Assembly (NCBI GenBank): GCA_028708425.1
Contig: JAQVYY010000012.1
Span: forward strand, 1-64,000
Direction: 5' to 3'
DNA length: 64,000 nt
Source of the DNA: Bacteroidales bacterium
GTDB taxonomy: Bacteria; Bacteroidota; Bacteroidia; Bacteroidales; Tenuifilaceae
The notes under the pieces were generated by a model. The model was not told the DNA's origin, did no database searches, and was given only the letters and a program-made list of their open reading frames with translations. Shown here piece by piece: positions 25,425 through 39,051 of this stretch (position 1 is its first letter; every line of letters starts with the position of its first letter). The translations under genes were made by a program, and so were the position numbers.

Positions 25425-27620
25425 GTGCTTTTCGTCCCACCCTACCCTTACAGCTTTTTGCACGCCCTTAATTTGGGTTAAGCGGTATAGCAACGTTTCA
25501 AGATGCTTGGTATCCGACACATAAAGCTGCAAGCGACCCTCGAACATACCGTTTGACGACTCCATAGAGAACGACCGCATATTTACTCCCATATCGTTAC
25601 TAATTAGTTCCGATATCTTGCTAGCAATACCCAGCTCGTCGAGCCCAACAACCTTAACCACGGTTTGGAAAGAGGTATCAACCGTAGATTTCTTCCACCT
25701 AACATTAACCACCCTGTAACCATACTTTTCATGGAGCTGAGCCGCATTGGGGCAACTGGTTCGATGAACCTTAACCCCATCGTTAATGGTTACAAACCCA
25801 AAAACCTTATCGCCAAATATGGGTTTACAACATTTCGCCAGCTTGTAATCAATCCCCTCCAGCTTTTCATCAATAATCAAATAATCAGACGGTAAGCGCT
25901 CCCTTTCGGGCTGCATTTTCGTTTTAACCGTTTCGGGCGAAAGTATTTCAGCCTCCAAATCCTCGTCCCTCTCCAGCACACCCTTTAGCTCGGTTAGGTT
26001 TATCCTATCAAGCGAAATGAGCTCAAACAGCTCGGCCGAATTCTTAAGCTTTAAATGTTTCTCGAGCGTGTTAATGGCCCCATTGGTATCGGTAATCTTC
26101 CAGTTTTTTAGCCTACGATAGAGCATCTCTTTCCCCAGAGAAAGCTGCTTATTCCTATCATCTCGAAGACACTGTCTGATTTTAGCTTTTGCCTTACCCG
26201 TTGACACATGCTGTAACCAATCGGCGCTGGGTTTCTGATTTTTTGAGGTAACAATCTCTACCACATCGCCACTTTTCAAGGGCTGCTTAATGGGTACATT
26301 GCGATTATTTACCCTTGCTCCAACGCACTTACTACCAACATCGGAGTGGATATCGAAGGCAAAATCGAGCACCGTTGCCCCCAGCGGAAACTTACGCAAA
26401 TCGCCATTGGGCGTAAAGGTAAATATCTCTTTATGGTATAGGTTTAGCTTAAATTGGTCCACCAGCTCCTCGGGGTCGGTAACAGGTGCTTCTAAAAGTT
26501 CGCGCACCTTTTCAACCCAATGGTCTAGGCCCTTATCCTGCTTTACACCCTTATACTTCCAATGCGCCGCCAAGCCCCGTTCGGCAACCTCGTCCATTCT
26601 TTGCGAGCGTATCTGCACCTCAACCCACTTACCCTCGGGCCCCACCACGGTTGTGTGCAACGACTCGTAACCGTTACTTTTGGGTACCGAAATCCAATCG
26701 CGCAATCTATCAGGATTAGGGGTATACGAATCGGTTATAATTGAGTACACCTGCCAGCAATCAGCCTTTTCGTGTTCTGGCTTACTATTCAAAATTACCC
26801 GAATGGCAAATACATCCAACACCTGGTTAAATTCGACCCCCTGCCGCTGCATTTTTTTCCAAATTGAGTAGATAGACTTAGTCCGACCCTTTATCTCAAA
26901 ATCGAGCCCCCTGTTTTTTAGCTCAACCTCTATGGGCTCAATAAACTCACGTATAAACTTATTCCGCCGGGTGGTAGAATTTTTCAGCTTTCGCACAATC
27001 ATCCTATAGTCCTCGCCGTTGGTGTATTTCATCGACAAGTCTTCCAGCTCCGATTTAAGATTGTATAGCCCAAGCCGGTGAGCTAAAGGTGCATAAAGAT
27101 GAAAAGTTTCCCACGAAACCTTAAGCTGTTTATCGGTGGGTAATGCGCTCAGGCTTCGCATCTGCTCTAACCTATCGGCAAGTTTAATTAAAACAACCCG
27201 CGCATCGGTGGAGAGGGAGAGAATAAGCTCACGAAAATTCTCGGCCTGCTTGGATGGGTCCTTTGGAGTTAACGATTCTATTCTGGCTAACCCATCCACT
27301 ATGCTGGCAATGGTGGGGTTATATCGATTTTCAATATCGGCCTTAGTAAGTAAACCTGTGGCAATAGTATCGTGCAGCAATGCAGCAACAACAGCCGTAC
27401 CCCCCAGCTCTATCTCATCAACACAAATACGAGCCACATCAATAAAGTGAACCACGTAGAGCTTACCCGTATCGGTTAGCCTGCCGTCGTATAGCTGGGT
27501 TACCTCCTTTATTGCCTTTGATATTAGCCGCTTGTCGTCGGAAGTAATACAACCTCGGCACGACCGTAAAAGTCCCCTATACCTATTAAGAATTATCCTT
27601 TTCTCAGCATCTTTTGACAT
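25422..27620 (-). CDS. RelA/SpoT family (p)ppGpp synthetase with degenerate hydrolase site
   Basis: 732 residues. Domains in order: HD hydrolase (about 40-190), synthetase (about 230-370, with GRTKSIYSIWKKM and PKSNGYESLHTTV), TGS (about 395-460, FTPNGDLRKFPLGATVLDFA), helical region, a Cys-rich element (AKCCKPIFGD) and a C-terminal ACT domain (about 655-730). The synthetase core looks complete. In the HD domain His58, His83 and Asp84 remain, but the Glu-Asp pair after HD is Ala87-Thr88 (HDTIAT instead of HDxxED) and the Asn of the usual LHNMR is Gln153 (LEQMR). Loss of these makes (p)ppGpp hydrolysis unlikely. I infer a RelA-like synthetase; a separate bifunctional SpoT should exist elsewhere in the genome. 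Its stop codon lies inside an intergenic repeat. Confidence 0.9.
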   Translation of the reverse strand: MSKDAEKRIILNRYRGLLRSCRGCITSDDKRLISKAIKEVTQLYDGRLTDTGKLYVVHFIDVARICVDEIELGGTAVVAALLHDTIATGLLTKADIENRYNPTIASIVDGLARIESLTPKDPSKQAENFRELILSLSTDARVVLIKLADRLEQMRSLSALPTDKQLKVSWETFHLYAPLAHRLGLYNLKSELEDLSMKYTNGEDYRMIVRKLKNSTTRRNKFIREFIEPIEVELKNRGLDFEIKGRTKSIYSIWKKMQRQGVEFNQVLDVFAIRVILNSKPEHEKADCWQVYSIITDSYTPNPDRLRDWISVPKSNGYESLHTTVVGPEGKWVEVQIRSQRMDEVAERGLAAHWKYKGVKQDKGLDHWVEKVRELLEAPVTDPEELVDQFKLNLYHKEIFTFTPNGDLRKFPLGATVLDFAFDIHSDVGSKCVGARVNNRNVPIKQPLKSGDVVEIVTSKNQKPSADWLQHVSTGKAKAKIRQCLRDDRNKQLSLGKEMLYRRLKNWKITDTNGAINTLEKHLKLKNSAELFELISLDRINLTELKGVLERDEDLEAEILSPETVKTKMQPERERLPSDYLIIDEKLEGIDYKLAKCCKPIFGDKVFGFVTINDGVKVHRTSCPNAAQLHEKYGYRVVNVRWKKSTVDTSFQTVVKVVGLDELGIASKISELISNDMGVNMRSFSMESSNGMFEGRLQLYVSDTKHLETLLYRLTQIKGVQKAVRVGWDEKH

Positions 27621-27739
27621 GCGCTTCTACATTTTGGCGTAAATGTATAAAAATAGCCAGTATAAACTTCAAGCACTACTATTAAATAGTTTTAAAACAT
27701 CAGTAAAAGCAGGCATTTCAACTGTTTTACAAGGATTAA

Positions 27740-29869
<2,130 letters not shown>

Positions 29870-29880
29870 AACCATAAACC

Positions 29881-30438
29881 ATGTTTAACAATACGAGGTT
29901 AAAAATTGAACACAGGAAGCTTAGAAAGCAGCTCGCAACATTTTCGCGAGAAAAAAAAGTATATAACCTCACCACAGCTCGAAGAGTAGCTATTCTATTC
30001 TATGCCGAGAACGAGAAAGTTTTTCAGCAGGTTACTGATTTCGGAAAATTTCTTGAGAACCTAAACCTAAGGGTAGAAATAGTTGCATACACTCCCGAAA
30101 AGGAGATACCTACACCTTTTCAAAATAACAGCAAGGTGAAAGTATTTACATGTAAAGACATCAACTGGATAGGCAAACCCCTACCCGATTTTGTAAATGC
30201 TTTTATGGCTAAAGATTTTGATATTCTTATCGACCTCTCAACCCAAGAGATATTCCCACTTCAATGGGTAGCCTCGCTATCAAAAGCTAAGTTTAAGGTG
30301 GGTAATCTGGCGTACAGTAACACGCCAAACGACCTAATTATCAACATAAAACCCGATAGCGACCTAACATACCTAATAACCCAAACAAAACACTACCTAA
30401 ACCTTATAAATAATAGGTTTGCGGAAACCGAGGGGTAA
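29881..30438 (+). CDS. Conserved Bacteroidota protein (DUF6913-like)
   Basis: 185 residues, no signal peptide. Three features fit a small conserved family I associate with DUF6913: a basic helical N-terminus (LKIEHRKLRKQLA), a Rossmann-like start (ARRVAILFYAENEKVFQQV) and the block FDILIDLSTQEIFPLQWVASLSKAKFKVG. The function is unknown. It commonly sits between ligA and dapA in this phylum, and here it lies 11 bases after ligA and about 110 before dapA. The family name is from memory and moderately sure. Confidence 0.7.
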   Translation: MFNNTRLKIEHRKLRKQLATFSREKKVYNLTTARRVAILFYAENEKVFQQVTDFGKFLENLNLRVEIVAYTPEKEIPTPFQNNSKVKVFTCKDINWIGKPLPDFVNAFMAKDFDILIDLSTQEIFPLQWVASLSKAKFKVGNLAYSNTPNDLIINIKPDSDLTYLITQTKHYLNLINNRFAETEG

Positions 30439-30546
30439 GCTATTTATCTTAAATTGCGCTGTTTTCAGACCCATTTGGAGACACAAGACATATAGGAATT
30501 AGCAATATTACGCTAACAAATTATCCAATCAACAAAATAAAATGCC

Positions 30547-31422
30547 ATGCTTAAATTTAAAGGATTAGGAGTTGCCATGGTAACCCCGTTTACCAGTAAA
30601 AACGAGGTTGACTACCCCGCTATTAGTCGGCTTGTAGAACATTTAATTGTTGGCAACGTGAGCTACATCGTGCTTCTGGGCACAACGGCCGAATCGGTTA
30701 CCCTAAGCGAAGCCGAGAAACAGGAGCTTGTAAACTTTGTGGTAAAGCAAAACAATAAACGGGTACCCCTGGTAGTTGGAATGGGCGGCAATAATACCAC
30801 CGAATTGGTAAAAGCCCTGCATCGATTTGACCTTTCTGGAGCCGATGGCATTCTATCGGTTACGCCATACTATAATAAGCCAACCCAAAAGGGACTCGAA
30901 CTTCACTACAAGACAATAGCTGCAGAAACCGAGCTACCCATAATACTATACAACGTACCTGGCCGAACAGGCGTAAACATGACCGCACAAACCACCCTGA
31001 AGCTGGCTAACGAGGTGAAAAATATAGTTGCAGTAAAAGAGGCATCGGGAGATTTAAACCAGCAAAGCTACATTTTACGCGATAGGCCCGATGATTTTCT
31101 AGTTCTTTCGGGTGACGATGGCCTAATTCTGCCACAAATTGCCATGGGGCTCGATGGGGTTATATCCGTTGTGGGTAACGCTTTTCCAAAGGAGTTCTCG
31201 TTGCTTATAAAATACGTTCAGGGTAATAATCTTAGTCAGGCACAAGCCATTCACTATAAATTTACAGAGATTATCGACAACCTCTTTGTAGAAGGAAATC
31301 CTGGAGGAGTTAAAGCCGCACTGCATATCTTGGGAATTATTGACAACAACCTACGCCTACCATTAGCCCCCGTAAGCGATAAAACATACGGTAAACTAAA
31401 TGAGCTTATTCGGCTCCTATAA
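30547..31422 (+). CDS. dapA: 4-Hydroxy-tetrahydrodipicolinate synthase DapA
   Basis: 291 residues. Condenses pyruvate with aspartate semialdehyde, committing to lysine and diaminopimelate (peptidoglycan) synthesis. The Schiff-base lysine is Lys164 in VAVKEASGD; Tyr135 and Arg140 are in LYNVPGRTG; the GTTAES loop (45-50) provides the conserved threonines. The (beta/alpha)8 barrel is complete and no part is missing. The ATG at 30547 fits the family start FKGLGVAMVTPF. Confidence 0.96.
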   Translation: MLKFKGLGVAMVTPFTSKNEVDYPAISRLVEHLIVGNVSYIVLLGTTAESVTLSEAEKQELVNFVVKQNNKRVPLVVGMGGNNTTELVKALHRFDLSGADGILSVTPYYNKPTQKGLELHYKTIAAETELPIILYNVPGRTGVNMTAQTTLKLANEVKNIVAVKEASGDLNQQSYILRDRPDDFLVLSGDDGLILPQIAMGLDGVISVVGNAFPKEFSLLIKYVQGNNLSQAQAIHYKFTEIIDNLFVEGNPGGVKAALHILGIIDNNLRLPLAPVSDKTYGKLNELIRLL

Positions 31423-31478
31423 TTTTTTTATAAAAAACAGCAGACAGAGAATGAGCAATCACTTTCCGTTTTCTTATT

Positions 31479-31578
31479 TAACCCAACCTAGTCGAACCCA
31501 ATTTTGGGTAACAAAATTGGGTGTGAGGTTTGGTCGCTGTCGGAGACCCCAATTATTCGGATGAGCAATTGGGGTTAA
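31479..31578 (-). repeat. Partial intergenic element (left hairpin and centre)
   Basis: Reverse-orientation fragment after dapA: from AACCCAACCTAGTCG through CAATTTTGGG and the terminal AATTGGGGTTAA. The right GCGGG hairpin is missing. Confidence 0.7.
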
Positions 31579-31583
31579 TCATT

Positions 31584-31662
31584 CCTCGGCTCCGCTCAGC
31601 ATGACTTTAGAACCACCTAGCCTTAACAGTCTTTGTCACACTGAGCGAAATCGAAGTATGAC
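31584..31662. repeat. Second type of dispersed intergenic repeat
   Basis: Contains TTGTCACACTGAGCGAAATC and, inverted at the other side, CTCGGCTCCGCTCAGCATGA. Related sequence (GAGCGAAACGAAG) recurs at about 35127-35155. Repeats of this kind are common between genes in Bacteroidota. Confidence 0.5.
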
Positions 31663-31665
31663 TAC

Positions 31666-31714
31666 TAACCCGCATTATTCATCAAATTTGTAAAAGATGA
31701 ATAATTGGGGTTAA
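31666..31714 (-). repeat. Internally deleted intergenic element (49 bp)
   Basis: TAACCCGCATTATTCATC, then GATGAATAATTGGGGTTAA. The right-hairpin end is joined directly to the left-hairpin end, as expected from recombination between the two GATGAATAAT-like arms. The gap 31423-31837 holds only these repeats and the regulator's promoter. Confidence 0.7.
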
Positions 31715-31754
31715 GAGCCTAAAAAACATCCCCTATCACTTTTATTAAAAAAAA

Positions 31755-31785
31755 TTGACTTCTGGGTAAACATTTTGTAACTTGA
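31755..31785 (+). promoter_or_regulatory. Possible promoter of the Fur/PerR-like regulator
   Basis: TTG at 31755-31757, 20 nt, then TAACTTGA (31778-31785), a partial match to TAnnTTTG. No operator could be identified with confidence. Confidence 0.3.
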
Positions 31786-31837
31786 GCTGTTACCTATTTA
31801 AGAACAATTACTAGATAGGTTTTATTACTCGTTAAAT

Positions 31838-32254
31838 ATGATGGCACAGGAATTAGTTAAACACGGATTGAAAGTTACACCACAGCGCATTGCGGTTTTA
31901 GATGCCCTTAAAGCAATAGATGGGCATCCAACAACCGATAATGTGATTGAGTTTATCCGTAAGAGCTATCCACATATTTCAACCGGCACAATTTACAAAA
32001 CCCTCGAAACCTTTACGGATAAGGGGCTTATAAGAAGGGTTAAAACCGATAAGGATATCATGCGTTACGAGCTGGATGCTCCAAATCACCATCATCTATA
32101 CTGTTTAGAATCGGATAGGATTGAGGACTATTTTGATAATGAGCTGAACGAGCTACTTAGCGATTACTTTAAAAAAAAATCTATCCCAAATTTTACAATC
32201 GAGGATATTAAATTACAGATAACCGGAGTTTTTAAAAACGGCGCTAAGCCGTAA
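31838..32254 (+). CDS. Fur family transcriptional regulator, PerR-like
   Basis: 138 residues. The winged-helix part has the family signature KVTPQRIAVLDALKAIDGHPT and the recognition helix ISTGTIYKTLETFTDKGLI. The metal site begins NHHHLYCLESDRIEDYFD. The structural-zinc CxxC pairs of most Fur and PerR proteins are missing: only the first Cys of the first pair survives and the C-terminus has none. The neighbours, a peroxiredoxin 46 bases downstream and Dps, are classic PerR targets, so a peroxide-responsive repressor is the likely role. That role is inferred from context; a Fur-type iron regulator is the alternative. Confidence 0.85.
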   Translation: MMAQELVKHGLKVTPQRIAVLDALKAIDGHPTTDNVIEFIRKSYPHISTGTIYKTLETFTDKGLIRRVKTDKDIMRYELDAPNHHHLYCLESDRIEDYFDNELNELLSDYFKKKSIPNFTIEDIKLQITGVFKNGAKP

Positions 32255-32300
32255 ACAATAATTAAACTACTATTTTACTAACAACTAAACAATTAAAAAA

Positions 32301-33026
32301 ATGGAACAAGAAGTAAAACAACCACAAGCGTATTCAATGCCACGTATTGGCGAAAAAGCGCCCGAGTTTAAAGCCAAAACTACTCAAGGCGACATTAATT
32401 TCCCTTCGGACTACAAGGGCAGCTGGACAATTCTTTTTAGCCACCCAGCCGATTTTACCCCCGTGTGTACCTCGGAATTTATGACCTTTGCCAAGCTGGA
32501 AAAAGATTTCAACGAAGCGAACTGTAAGCTGGTAGGCCTTTCTGTTGACGGGCTATACAGCCACATTGCCTGGTTGCGCACCATTAAGGAGAAGATTGAG
32601 TACAAGGGTATGAAGGATATGGAGATTACCTTCCCGCTTATTGAAGACATTTCGATGAATGTTGCAAATAAGTACGGTATGATAATGCCTGGACAAAGTG
32701 ATACCCAGGCGGTTCGCGCAGTTTTTGTTATCGACCCAAAAGGAATTATACGTACTATACTATACTACCCATTGAGCTTAGGACGTAACTTCGACGAGTT
32801 ATACCGCGTTGTTATTGCGCTTCAGGCTGCAGACGAGTTCGGTATTGCCACGCCAGCCGACTGGCAGCCAGGCGATGATGTTATTGTTCCAACTGCAGGC
32901 TCGTGTGGGGTTGCAAAAGAGCGCATGGAGACTAAGGACGAAGATCAGCACTGCTACGACTGGTTCTTCTGTACTAAGAAACTAGCGAAGGAAAAGGTTC
33001 TTAACAGAATCATTAAAAAGAAGTAA
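32301..33026 (+). CDS. Peroxiredoxin, Prx6-like (AhpC/TSA family)
   Basis: 241 residues. Reduces hydrogen peroxide and organic hydroperoxides in the cytoplasm. The peroxidatic Cys56 is in SHPADFTPVCTSEF with the preceding Thr, and the catalytic Arg lies in SDTQAVRAVFVIDP. The C-terminal extension with GSCG and HCYDWFFC gives extra cysteines as in archaeal Prx6-type enzymes, where they serve as resolving residues. The normal length for this subgroup is about 215-245. It sits between the regulator and dps. Confidence 0.93.
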   Translation: MEQEVKQPQAYSMPRIGEKAPEFKAKTTQGDINFPSDYKGSWTILFSHPADFTPVCTSEFMTFAKLEKDFNEANCKLVGLSVDGLYSHIAWLRTIKEKIEYKGMKDMEITFPLIEDISMNVANKYGMIMPGQSDTQAVRAVFVIDPKGIIRTILYYPLSLGRNFDELYRVVIALQAADEFGIATPADWQPGDDVIVPTAGSCGVAKERMETKDEDQHCYDWFFCTKKLAKEKVLNRIIKKK

Positions 33027-33075
33027 AACTTCTAGCAATCGATACAATTTATTAACCTTTAAAAAGAATTTTAAA

Positions 33076-33540
33076 ATGAATCAGATAGGAATAAGTAAGG
33101 ACTATTCAGCCAAAATGAATGAGAAACTTAATGTTTATCTAAGCAACGTTCAGCTATCATACATGAATGTTAGAGGGTATCATTGGAATATTGTTGGAAA
33201 GCAATTCTTTCAGCTGCACGAAAAATTTGAAGAGCTGTACGATAGCCTAAACGATATGGCCGATGAGGTTGCCGAGAGGATACTAATGCTTGGTGGTACC
33301 CCCGTTCATGCATTCTCAAAGTATATCAAAATGGCTACCATTAAGGAGAAAGAGAATATTTCAACCGCAGAGGGCACCGTTAAGGAAGCGATAAACGAAA
33401 TACTAGAGCTGCTTAAAAACGAGCGCGAAATAATTGAACTTGCCGCCGATAACGGAGACGAGGGCACCATTGACCTTATGACTGGTTATATATCAGAGCA
33501 AGAAAAATTGGTTTGGATGCTTAATGCCACACTTAAATAG
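33076..33540 (+). CDS. dps: Dps family ferritin-like DNA-protection protein
   Basis: 154 residues, four-helix bundle forming a dodecamer that oxidises and stores iron, removing peroxide at the same time. The ferroxidase residues of the Dps type are visible: His36 in NVRGYHWNIVG, His48, and Asp60/Glu64 in LNDMADEVAERI. It follows the peroxiredoxin by 50 bases and ends before a strong terminator, completing the peroxide-stress cluster. Confidence 0.95.
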   Translation: MNQIGISKDYSAKMNEKLNVYLSNVQLSYMNVRGYHWNIVGKQFFQLHEKFEELYDSLNDMADEVAERILMLGGTPVHAFSKYIKMATIKEKENISTAEGTVKEAINEILELLKNEREIIELAADNGDEGTIDLMTGYISEQEKLVWMLNATLK

Positions 33541-33578
33541 TTTAACGTTTTTAAACTATAATTAGTGCTATATACTTT

Positions 33579-33615
33579 GAAAGTGGTTATATTTATATGT
33601 AACCACTTTCTTTTT
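33579..33615 (+). terminator. Terminator after dps
   Basis: Perfect 11-bp stem GAAAGTGGTTA / TAACCACTTTC with a ten-base loop and five T. Confidence 0.85.
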
Positions 33616-33632
33616 ACTTAACCCCTTTTGAG

Positions 33633-34766
33633 ATGAAAAATAAATCTGTAAAAAGTATCAATAGCCTACTAAACATTAATAAACGTAAGGTTTCAAGAAA
33701 GAAGAAGCCTGGAGATGCACCTGGAACGCTTGTACATACCGGCGAGCGGGTTTTGGATAATATCCTGGTTACCGTGCACGATTATGACGATCATCATTTT
33801 ACCTCTTTGCCAATAAAGGATGTTGGAAAATTAGGTCCCTTCCTTAAAAAGGAAACGAAAACGTGGATACAGGTAAGGGGACTGCACGATATTGATAAGC
33901 TAAAAAATATCTGGAACTATTTCAATCTTCACCCCCTTGTTCAGGAGGATATTATAAGCACAAATCAACGCCCCAAGGTAGAATCGTACAGCGATTTCGT
34001 TTTTATTGTGCTTAGAATGCTAAGCCCTAACAGCGCAAATGAAAAAACTGTAAGCATAAATAACGAACAAATAAGCATTGTGCTAGGTAGTAGCTATGTA
34101 ATCACCTTTCAGGAAAGCGACTCCCCCATTTTCGATCCCATAATAAAGCGCCTTGGGGTGGACAATACACGATTACGTAAACTTGGCCCCGACTACCTAA
34201 CCTATGCGCTTACCGATTGCATAGTGGATCATTACTACAGCTTACTATACACCATTGACGAAATTATTGAGAAAACTGAAGAGGCGGTTATTGCAAATCC
34301 ACAAAAATACCACTTACAGCAAATACACTCGTTACGAAGCGATTTGATGGCATTTCGCAAATCGATTAAACCACTTCGCGATGGGCTAAGCTCGCTAATA
34401 CGCGACGAATCAACCTTAATAAGCGACGAGGTCAAGATCTTTACCCGCGACGTACACGACCATTTGGCCCAGGTTATCGACACGCTTGAGAATAGTCGCG
34501 AAATGGTTTATAGCTTGTACGATATGTACATGTCGAACCTAAGCAACAGGATGAATGAGGTAATGAAAGTGCTTACCATTATTGCCACCATTTTTATCCC
34601 GCTTACCTTTATTGCAGGCATTTATGGCATGAACTTTAACCCCGAAAGCAGCCCTTGGAACATGCCAGAACTTAGCTGCTACTGGGGCTACCCTGCAGCA
34701 ATAGGATTAATGGCAGCAATTACAATTACAATGATTGTTTTTTTTAAGCGAAAAAAGTGGCTGTAA
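33633..34766 (+). CDS. corA: CorA-type magnesium/cobalt transporter
   Basis: 377 residues. Pentameric Mg2+ channel of the inner membrane. A long cytoplasmic N-terminal domain with the helical stalk (about 225-310) leads to two C-terminal membrane helices. The signature YGMNF follows TM1 (LTFIAGIYGMNFNPE) and the protein ends with the basic KRKKWL tail typical of the family. The first 30 residues are Lys-rich. It has its own leader after the dps terminator. Confidence 0.94.
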   Translation: MKNKSVKSINSLLNINKRKVSRKKKPGDAPGTLVHTGERVLDNILVTVHDYDDHHFTSLPIKDVGKLGPFLKKETKTWIQVRGLHDIDKLKNIWNYFNLHPLVQEDIISTNQRPKVESYSDFVFIVLRMLSPNSANEKTVSINNEQISIVLGSSYVITFQESDSPIFDPIIKRLGVDNTRLRKLGPDYLTYALTDCIVDHYYSLLYTIDEIIEKTEEAVIANPQKYHLQQIHSLRSDLMAFRKSIKPLRDGLSSLIRDESTLISDEVKIFTRDVHDHLAQVIDTLENSREMVYSLYDMYMSNLSNRMNEVMKVLTIIATIFIPLTFIAGIYGMNFNPESSPWNMPELSCYWGYPAAIGLMAAITITMIVFFKRKKWL

Positions 34767-34785
34767 CGTTTTTTTGTACCGATAT

Positions 34786-34933
34786 TTAACCCGCATTATT
34801 CATCAACTTTGTTAAAGATGAATGCAAATGCGGGTTACCCCGACATAATTTGGCCCAATTTTGGGTAACAATATTGGTTGTAAAGCTTAGCCGCTGTCGG
34901 AGACAGCAATTATTCTAACTAATAATTGGGGTA
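34786..34933 (-). repeat. Intergenic three-hairpin element, full-length copy
   Basis: Reverse orientation, TTAACCCGCATTATTC...AATTGGGGTA, 20 bases after the corA stop codon. The left-hairpin arm has drifted (TTCTAACTAATAATTGGGG). Confidence 0.85.
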
Positions 34934-34988
34934 GCGTCAAATATACAATCTTTTGTGAAATATTTTCATTGGTGCCCGGTTAATATTT

Positions 34989-35165
34989 ATAGATTCCTCC
35001 CTACGGTCGGAATGACAGGGCGTTGAGTTGTATTTGGGAGGGGAGGGAACCCTCCCCTAAAAACTAAACATTTGTCATTGACAAAGCCATTTCTATTTTC
35101 AACGGTTTTGTCGAACATACTTTTCAGAGCGAAACGAAGTGAAGCGAAGAATCTATAATATTTAA
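34989..35165. repeat. Composite inverted intergenic repeat
   Basis: Bounded by inverted AGATTC (34990-34995) and GAATCT (35150-35155). It includes CTCCCTACGGTCGGAATGAC, an internal hairpin GGGAGGG...CCCTCCC, and GAGCGAAACGAAGTGAAGCG. It resembles the repeat at 31584. No gene is seen in the gap 34767-35387. Confidence 0.5.
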
Positions 35166-35326
35166 CTATGTTTTTACCAGACAATAGTGAAATATTTTAT
35201 AAAAAACCTAGTTTTCAGTATGCCAGGCTGAAATTACAAACTAGCCTAAAACACAAGGTTTTATTAACAATAAAAAACACAAAACATTAAATGCTTAACA
35301 ACATTTTATAACTTGTAAATTTTATC

Positions 35327-35334
35327 TACCTTTG
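35327..35334 (+). promoter_or_regulatory. -7 box for nifJ
   Basis: TACCTTTG matches TAnnTTTG; the -33 position reads TTTT. This leaves a leader of about 48 nt. Confidence 0.45.
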
Positions 35335-35375
35335 CTATACTGTTATAATATTCATCTATTTATATATCAACATAA

Positions 35376-38915
<3,540 letters not shown>

Positions 38916-38938
38916 ATAGTAAATGCTTACACAATACG

Positions 38939-38966
38939 AAAAGGTGTTCCGTTGGAGCACCTTTTT
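38939..38966 (+). terminator. Terminator after nifJ
   Basis: AAAAGGTG / CACCTTTT stem followed by T residues. Confidence 0.75.
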
Positions 38967-39051
38967 GTATTTTATTAAAAAAAGAGTTGTACCTTGCAGT
39001 AAGTAAGCAAAAAAATACGAAAAGGTGCCCGGTAAAATCAAGAACTACAGA

